A stretch of 11,096 nucleotides of DNA from Ktedonobacteraceae bacterium (lineage in GTDB: Bacteria > Chloroflexota > Ktedonobacteria > Ktedonobacterales > Ktedonobacteraceae): assembly GCA_017354095.1 (NCBI GenBank), contig JAFMRP010000065.1, positions 1 through 11,096 of the forward strand, written 5' to 3'. This document shows, piece after piece, positions 6,242-11,096 of the stretch. Position 1 is the first letter of the stretch. Every line of letters begins with the position of its first letter. Below the pieces are notes generated by a model. That model saw nothing but the letters and a program-made list of their open reading frames with translations. It searched no databases and was not told where the DNA came from. The translations under genes and the position numbers were made by a program.

Positions 6242-6250
6242 TGATATAAT
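6242..6250 (+). promoter_or_regulatory. Extended -10 promoter of the kinase genes
   Basis: TGATATAAT matches the extended -10 consensus TGnTATAAT. No good -35 lies 16-18 bp upstream, which is common for extended -10 promoters. The start would be near 6257, leaving a ~100-nt AT-rich leader before the first kinase. A small inverted repeat, GATAT-AATG-ATATC (6243-6256), covers the -10 and could be an operator. Confidence 0.5.
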
Positions 6251-6357
6251 GATATCTATAATTTAAATCGAAGTACTCTTAGCATAAGCAAGCTCCTATG
6301 TATTAGAATACAATTGCCGTTTCATGTATAAATATATTCGGAGGAATACTTTTATTT

Positions 6358-8517
6358 ATGTCAGATATTGAAAGCCTGGTCGGGAAACGGCTGGGTAACT
6401 ATACTTTAACAAAGCTGCTTGGTAAGGGAGGGTTTGCTGCTGTCTATCTGGCTGTGCACCGGCATTTGGAGACCCAGGCCGCAATTAAAGTGCTCCATAC
6501 GCGGTTGAGCGAGAACGAGCAACAAAATTTCCTGGCGGAAGCGCGTATTGTTGCGCGTATGAAACACCCACATATTATACATATTTTGGAGTTTGGTCTG
6601 GAAGATAACGAAATCCCTTATCTTGTCATGAACTACACCCCTAATGGGACGCTCAGGAACACCTATCTTAGAGGGAGACCGGTACCACTGCGGGAGTGTC
6701 TCCCGATCTTGCGGCAGGTTGCTTCCGCGCTCCAGTATGCGCATGACCAAAAATTTATCCACCGTGATATCAAGCCTGAAAATATGCTGATTGGCGAGCA
6801 TAACGAGGTATTTCTTAGCGATTTTGGCATCGCGACCCAGGCGCGTAGCTCGCGCTCGCAGACCATACAAGAAGTCACCGGGACCGTTTCGTATATGGCT
6901 CCCGAACAGCTTCAGGGCAAGCCTCGTATAGCGAGCGATCAATATTCACTGGGAATTGTCGTTTATGAGTTGCTCACAGGAGATCGACCTTTCCGGGGGG
7001 CAAACTATATCGAAATTGCGGCTAAGCATGTGCAAACGCCGCCACCATCGCTACGCCAAAAAGTCCCGGCCATTACTCCTGCTATCGACCAGGTTGTGCT
7101 GACCACTCTGGCGAAAGATCCTCACCAGCGCTATGTCTGTGTGTCCGACTTCGTGGAGGCACTGGAGATTGCCCTGCGTACGGGGCAGTATCGTGCTCCC
7201 AATCAGTTCCCTTCTTGCACTACACAAAATCAACCTGATCGGCCTGATCACCTGGACCCAACCATCGCAGCAGTCGCCCCTGCTATCCGCCCATATCCTC
7301 CAGCCTCCACCGTGAAAGTACAAGGTGATACCGTGCTTGCTCCTGCGGACTCATCGATGACGCCGGATTATGTTCACACAATGGCCGCGTCTCAAAGTAT
7401 GGTCTCTATGACAACGAGCGGGGCTATTTCCTCTTCGCCTGCCACGCATCTTTCCCGGCGTAGATTTATTATTGGTGGCTGTGCTGCGGCTGTTGTGCTC
7501 TGCGGTGGCCTGGTCTGGTGGCGTGCTATGCAGGGAGCGTCGGGGGATGATAGAACGCAAACGAACGGAGATGCTTCTCATCAATCGCCATACCTGGCAG
7601 CTGGCAAGGTTCTGCGTGTGTATAAAGCGCATACGGGTAAACTGGCCGCCGTTGCCTGGTCACCCGATGGAAAGCACCTGATTTCGGGGGGAGAGGATAG
7701 CACGCTGCGGCTCTGGGAGATGGCAACGGGGGATACGCTCAGCTCGATGAATGTATACAATAATATCAAGAGTGTGGCCTGGTCCCCTGATAGTCGTTAT
7801 ATTGCCATGGGCAGCTTTGGTGATGGTAATTCTGCCATTATCTGGAATGCCACAAACATCCTGCAGCTACGCATATACAAAGAGAGTGGCGATAGTCTTT
7901 TCTCCGGCAAATATGTGACCTGGAGTCCTGACAGTCGTTTCCTGGCTATTGCCTCGCGTGATCCATATGTCTGGGATATGCAGAATCCGGGTACGCCTGC
8001 TGGCTATAAAAATCCCGACTACAGAACTCTGGGGGAAGCAAACGCCCTGGCCTGGTCGTCCAATAGTAAGCGCATTGTTACTGCGGAGACCAATGGCTAT
8101 GTGCGCATATGGAGCCTGGATGGAGATAAGCAGCACGCCGATTATACGCTTCAGGGTTCGGGAGAGCAACTAAGCGTTGATTGGTCGAAAAAAACGCAAC
8201 GCATTGTTATTGGTGCAGAGCAGCAGGTGGCGCTCTGGGATGTTAATACAAATTCAAAGGCCTTTTCCCAGACATACGACCGATTTGCTGCTCCCGTCGC
8301 CTGGTCGCCCGATGGGGAATATGTTGCTTCTGTTAGCTCCAATGTGGCCTCTTATACCATCCAGATCTGGCATGCAAGTACGGGCCAGGTAGTCTCTACC
8401 TGTGAGGGACACAGCGACCTGGTGAGTGCTCTGGCCTGGTCGCCTGATGGCAAGGTACTTGCCTCCGCCAGCAGTGACAAGACAGTGCGTCTCTGGCAGG
8501 TTACCGTCGCTGCATAG
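6358..8517 (+). CDS. Membrane Ser/Thr protein kinase with C-terminal WD40 propeller (first of a tandem pair)
   Basis: A 719-residue receptor-like kinase. The N-terminal Hanks-type kinase domain (~15-275) is complete: Gly loop GKGGFAAV (22-29), ATP-anchoring K44, alphaC E61, catalytic loop HRDIKPEN (135-142), DFG (155-157), GTVSYMAPEQ (175-184). A Pro/Thr/Ser-rich linker (~278-364) leads to one membrane segment (~370-388) preceded by SRRRF (366-370). The C-terminal ~290 residues hold seven WD40-like blades, each opening with a variant of ALAWSPDGK (Trp near 434, 475, 522, 566, 609, 649, 694) and most closing with a .(L/I)W. strand, enough for a full seven-bladed propeller. By family knowledge the kinase phosphorylates Ser/Thr in the cytoplasm; the propeller, probably outside, would bind ligand or partner. 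The start has GGAGGA (6340-6345), 12 nt upstream. The second kinase follows after 68 bp, so co-transcription is likely. Confidence 0.93.
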   Translation: MSDIESLVGKRLGNYTLTKLLGKGGFAAVYLAVHRHLETQAAIKVLHTRLSENEQQNFLAEARIVARMKHPHIIHILEFGLEDNEIPYLVMNYTPNGTLRNTYLRGRPVPLRECLPILRQVASALQYAHDQKFIHRDIKPENMLIGEHNEVFLSDFGIATQARSSRSQTIQEVTGTVSYMAPEQLQGKPRIASDQYSLGIVVYELLTGDRPFRGANYIEIAAKHVQTPPPSLRQKVPAITPAIDQVVLTTLAKDPHQRYVCVSDFVEALEIALRTGQYRAPNQFPSCTTQNQPDRPDHLDPTIAAVAPAIRPYPPASTVKVQGDTVLAPADSSMTPDYVHTMAASQSMVSMTTSGAISSSPATHLSRRRFIIGGCAAAVVLCGGLVWWRAMQGASGDDRTQTNGDASHQSPYLAAGKVLRVYKAHTGKLAAVAWSPDGKHLISGGEDSTLRLWEMATGDTLSSMNVYNNIKSVAWSPDSRYIAMGSFGDGNSAIIWNATNILQLRIYKESGDSLFSGKYVTWSPDSRFLAIASRDPYVWDMQNPGTPAGYKNPDYRTLGEANALAWSSNSKRIVTAETNGYVRIWSLDGDKQHADYTLQGSGEQLSVDWSKKTQRIVIGAEQQVALWDVNTNSKAFSQTYDRFAAPVAWSPDGEYVASVSSNVASYTIQIWHASTGQVVSTCEGHSDLVSALAWSPDGKVLASASSDKTVRLWQVTVAA

Positions 8518-8542
8518 ATAGACCACACGAGATTTTTCAATA

Positions 8543-8584
8543 GCTACAGGGAACGTGAATATTGCTACAGGGAATGTAAGTATA
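8543..8584 (+). repeat. 21-bp tandem duplication carrying the RBS of the second kinase
   Basis: 8543-8563 and 8564-8584 are adjacent copies beginning GCTACAGGGAA and matching at 17 of 21 positions. The second copy supplies AGGGA (8569-8573), 12 nt before the ATG at 8586; the first copy supplies a spare SD-like AGGGA 21 nt further upstream. Confidence 0.65.
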
Positions 8585-8585
8585 T

Positions 8586-10559
8586 ATGAAGCAGCACAAC
8601 GATACCGCCTCTCACATTGGGAAGCTTTATGGGAATTATCGCCTGCTGCGCCTGCTTGGCAGTGGTGGTTTCGCAAAGGTCTATCTTGGCGAGCACATTT
8701 ACCTGAGTACGCGGGCGGCGGTCAAATTATTGCACGTTGAGAACGCGAACATGGAGCGTTTCCTCAGCGAAGCGCGCCTGATCGCGCGTTTGCAGCATCC
8801 ACATATCATATCGGTTTTAGAATTTGATATAGTAGAAAGCACTCCTTTTCTGGTCATGGAATATGTGCCCAACGGGACGCTGCGTCAACAGATAGCGGAG
8901 GGGAGTCGCCTGCCACTTCCACACATCGCCAGTAGTGCCAGGCAGATTGCTTCTGCTCTGCAATATATACATGATCAAGGACTTATTCACGGGGATGTTA
9001 AACCCGAAAACATCCTGCTTGGGCCTCAGAAAGAGCTGCTGTTGAGCGATTTTGGTCTCGCGGGCCTGGCAGAGCAGCAGGCTCAGGGGAACATGCTCGT
9101 GGGTACTGTAGAATATATGGCTCCTGAGCAGCTTCAGCACCAGTTTCTCCCGGCTTGCGACCAATATGCACTTGGTATCATGGTCTATGAGTGGATTACT
9201 GGATATCCGCCTTTTACCGGCTCTTATATTGAAATTGCGACCCAGCACGCGCTCACGCCTCCTCCATCCTTTAAAGAGCGTACAGGGCAGCCTCTACAGG
9301 CAATAGAGGGCGTCATACAAAAGGCCCTTGCCAAAGATCCTTGCCAGCGTTTTGCGCGAGTTGCAGACTTTGTCGATGCCCTGGAGTATGCCTGCCGGCA
9401 TGATCAGGCCGTGATGCAACAGGGCAGTTCTATCGTCGTTTCTACGGTGCCATCTGTTGCCTCGCAACAACCTGTTACGTCTTCCATTCCCCGGCGGCGT
9501 GTACTCCAGGGAGCGCTTGGGGGTGTTGTGCTGGCTCTGGCCGGTGGTGGCGCGTTTGCCTGGTGGGTGGCATCTCACCAGCAGCCCTCTCGCCAGACCG
9601 CGCCAGTCAAGCATATTACGCCCACCCCAACGGCCAGCGCGGTCGGTACGCTTCTCTATACTTATCGGGGCCACTCTGCCCCGGTCAGTGCTCTGGCCTG
9701 GTCGCTCGATGGTAAGCGCATCGCATCTGGCAGTGGTACTCCTCCAGGGTATGATCAGCCTTCCAACGCATCTCCAGATGAGCATACGGTGCGTGTTTGG
9801 GACGCGCTTTCTGGTACGCATGTTGTCACCTACGACGGGCATAGTTCGGCCATTATGACAGTGGCCTGGTCGCCTGATGGTAAACGTATCGCCTCCGCCG
9901 GATACGGGCAGCCGCAGGTCCATGTGTGGGATGCCGCTACCGGCCAGCGCATTGCTACGTATAGTGGTGGTACTGGTGCTGTGGATTTGATCACCTGGGC
10001 TGATGGCGCTAGCCTGGTACTCACCAATGATGACGGAACCATACGGAACTGGAAACCAGCAGATAGCAGTAGCACTTATCTCTATGATTCCGCAGGTAAT
10101 CCACTGATGGCTCGTATCTCGCCAGATGGAAAGTTCCTGGTTCGTGAAACTGGTCAGGGTTTTGAAGTTCTGCAGCTTCCTGCTCTCACCTCTGTTTCTG
10201 TATTTACCCACGGAATAGGAGGTGCTGTAGGTATAGTCTGGTCGCCTGATAGTACGCGTATCCTTACCGAGACGATGCATGGCTCGCCTTACGTCTGGCA
10301 GGCGGCCAATGGTGAATTACTCGTCGAGTTCAAGGGAGACTTTCAAGAGCAGGTTATGAACTGGTCTCCCAATGGAAAGTACATCGCCTCTGTGGGTGAT
10401 AGCCGGAAACTCCAGGTCTGGGAGAGTGGAACGGGAAATGTGCTGCTCTCCTATACAAACAATATTCCTGCTATAAAGAGTATAGCCTGGTCGTCTGATA
10501 GCCAGCTGGTAGCCTTTGGTGATCAGACAGGCGTCATTCGTGTCTGGAAGGCAAGGTAA
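8586..10559 (+). CDS. Membrane Ser/Thr protein kinase with C-terminal WD40 propeller (second of pair, HGD catalytic loop)
   Basis: A 657-residue paralogue of the preceding kinase with the same architecture. Kinase domain ~15-272: Gly loop GSGGFAKV (25-32), K47, alphaC E62, DFG (155-157), GTVEYMAPEQ (173-182). The catalytic loop reads IHGDVKPEN (134-142), so the Arg of HRD is Gly136 while D137, K139 and N142 are kept. Activity is therefore plausible but would not rely on the usual Arg contact with a phosphorylated activation loop. A shorter linker leads to PRRRVLQ (302-308) and one Ala/Gly-rich membrane segment (~306-328). Seven WD40-like blades follow; the first has an inserted loop (~383-400) and the fourth is degenerate. 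The ATG at 8586 is the only sensible start, because an in-frame TAA lies at 8577-8579. It probably shares the upstream kinase's transcript. No clear terminator follows. Confidence 0.92.
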   Translation: MKQHNDTASHIGKLYGNYRLLRLLGSGGFAKVYLGEHIYLSTRAAVKLLHVENANMERFLSEARLIARLQHPHIISVLEFDIVESTPFLVMEYVPNGTLRQQIAEGSRLPLPHIASSARQIASALQYIHDQGLIHGDVKPENILLGPQKELLLSDFGLAGLAEQQAQGNMLVGTVEYMAPEQLQHQFLPACDQYALGIMVYEWITGYPPFTGSYIEIATQHALTPPPSFKERTGQPLQAIEGVIQKALAKDPCQRFARVADFVDALEYACRHDQAVMQQGSSIVVSTVPSVASQQPVTSSIPRRRVLQGALGGVVLALAGGGAFAWWVASHQQPSRQTAPVKHITPTPTASAVGTLLYTYRGHSAPVSALAWSLDGKRIASGSGTPPGYDQPSNASPDEHTVRVWDALSGTHVVTYDGHSSAIMTVAWSPDGKRIASAGYGQPQVHVWDAATGQRIATYSGGTGAVDLITWADGASLVLTNDDGTIRNWKPADSSSTYLYDSAGNPLMARISPDGKFLVRETGQGFEVLQLPALTSVSVFTHGIGGAVGIVWSPDSTRILTETMHGSPYVWQAANGELLVEFKGDFQEQVMNWSPNGKYIASVGDSRKLQVWESGTGNVLLSYTNNIPAIKSIAWSSDSQLVAFGDQTGVIRVWKAR

Positions 10560-10585
10560 AAGGCTGGCCGGGGCGGGATGGGTTG

Positions 10586-10615
10586 TTGACACTTGATAAA
10601 CATCTATATTAGACT
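10586..10615 (+). promoter_or_regulatory. Promoter candidate for the ArgE-like gene
   Basis: Perfect -35 TTGACA (10586-10591) and TAGACT (10610-10615, four of six matches to the -10 consensus) with an 18-bp spacer. This would give a leader of about 75 nt that is strongly G-rich on the coding strand. Confidence 0.4.
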
Positions 10616-10697
10616 AGGCGGGATTGGATTGGACCGGGTGGGTCTAAGCGGGCGTTGGTGGTGGGAGTGAGTAGTTGTTTTGAAAGGCGGCGTATTG

Positions 10698-11096
10698 GTG
10701 AGCAGCATTCCACTTCTTCAACAGAGTGAATTGTGGGAGATTGCGCGGCGGCTGGTTGGTTTCAACACGGTCAGTGCATTGAGCAATGTCGAGATGGCCG
10801 AGTATCTGGCTGGTTATCTAGATGATTGTGGTTTTCACTCGCAGGTTTTGAAAGAGATGGTGGACGGGGTTGAGAAGGCCAGCCTGCTGGCCTGGGCGGG
10901 GCCTGAGGTTCCCGGCGGGCTGATTTTGAGCGGGCATATGGATATTGTGCCCTTTGATGGGCAGCCTGGCTGGCGGTCGGATCCGCTGGAGATGCTGCTG
11001 AATGGTGAGCGGATTTATGGGCGTGGGACCTCTGATATGAAGGTATTTCTGGCGCAGGCCGTGCTGGCGGCCCGGCGTTTTGCGCCGGAGCGGCTC
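10698..11096 (+). CDS. M20-family deacetylase, acetylornithine deacetylase (ArgE)-like, 3' partial
   Basis: The first 133 residues of a zinc amidohydrolase; the gene runs off the window. The metal/catalytic segment is intact: SGHMDIVPFDG with zinc ligand H80 and catalytic-pair D82, then GWRSDPLE and YGRGTSDMKVF with the bridging metal ligand D113. The wording (HxDxVPFDG..W..DP...YGRGTxDMK.F) is closest to ArgE, which removes the acetyl group from N-acetylornithine in arginine synthesis. Other M20 hydrolases such as succinyl-diaminopimelate desuccinylase share much of it. The likely start is GTG at 10698 with AAAGGCGG (10683-10690), 7 nt upstream; a TTG at 10695 is an alternative. An in-frame TGA at 10668-10670 limits the start to this short stretch. 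It has its own promoter candidate and looks unrelated in function to the kinases. Confidence 0.85.
   Translation, partial: MSSIPLLQQSELWEIARRLVGFNTVSALSNVEMAEYLAGYLDDCGFHSQVLKEMVDGVEKASLLAWAGPEVPGGLILSGHMDIVPFDGQPGWRSDPLEMLLNGERIYGRGTSDMKVFLAQAVLAARRFAPERL

Larger units (their letters stand above)
6055..6357. other. Divergent regulatory region between iron permease and kinase genes
   Basis: AT-rich 303-bp gap with no convincing gene. It contains the minus-strand promoter and inverted repeat, a plus-strand extended -10, and the octamer TGATATCT twice (6091-6098 in the permease leader and 6250-6257 at the kinase start-site region). A 19-codon ORF at 6164-6223 has a plausible SD but no recognisable product. 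Confidence 0.5.

Noticed and set aside
8555..8740. GTG-initiated ORF overlapping the start of kinase 2
   Set aside because: It is out of frame with the conserved kinase domain, and the SD in the first repeat copy is too close to that GTG.
9294..10280. 328-codon minus-strand ORF within the second kinase gene
   Set aside because: It is antisense to the WD40 region and is kept open by the repeated AWSPDGK codon pattern; there is no RBS and no recognisable domain.
6358..10559. DNA repeats within the kinase genes as a satellite or CRISPR-like array
   Set aside because: The spacing and translation show that they encode WD40 blades; the units are diverged and in frame.

Overview
The window is an ordinary-looking stretch of bacterial chromosome, most plausibly from a Ktedonobacteria-like member of the Chloroflexota. 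That assignment is an inference. It rests on two tandem membrane Ser/Thr kinases with C-terminal WD40 propellers, a gene style common in that group, next to a cytochrome P450 and a small methyltransferase in moderately GC-rich DNA. No rRNA, tRNA, CRISPR array, transposase or phage gene was seen.

Layout, left to right. (1) 1-1164 is the C-terminal part of a PEP-utilising phosphotransferase (rifampicin phosphotransferase / PEP-synthase-like), whose 5' end lies outside the window. (2) A five-codon ORF with a perfect Shine-Dalgarno (1242-1259) precedes a class I SAM methyltransferase (1289-2041). Three terminator-like hairpins follow it. (3) An EamA/DMT transporter (2383-3294). (4) A 365-base gap that holds a 19-bp dispersed repeat, a decayed minus-strand peptidoglycan-binding-domain fragment, and a consensus sigma-70-type promoter overlaid by a near-perfect 31-bp palindrome that drives the P450. 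(5) A cytochrome P450 (3660-4889), closed by a strong terminator and a second copy of the 19-bp repeat. (6) A convergent FTR1-type iron permease on the minus strand (4987-6054, GTG start). (7) A 303-base divergent regulatory region. (8) Two tandem receptor-like Ser/Thr kinases (6358-8517 and 8586-10559), each with kinase, linker, one membrane segment and a seven-bladed WD40-like propeller. (9) The start of an ArgE-like M20 deacetylase (10698 to the window end), which is cut off.

The two kinases are paralogues that probably share one transcript. In both, the single membrane segment is preceded by an RRR motif resembling a twin-arginine (Tat) signal, which raises the possibility that the propeller is exported by Tat after folding. 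The second kinase has HGD instead of HRD in its catalytic loop. The remaining genes look like independent single-gene units with their own promoters or terminators, so no clear multi-gene pathway can be assigned. The most notable regulatory element is the palindrome over the P450 promoter.
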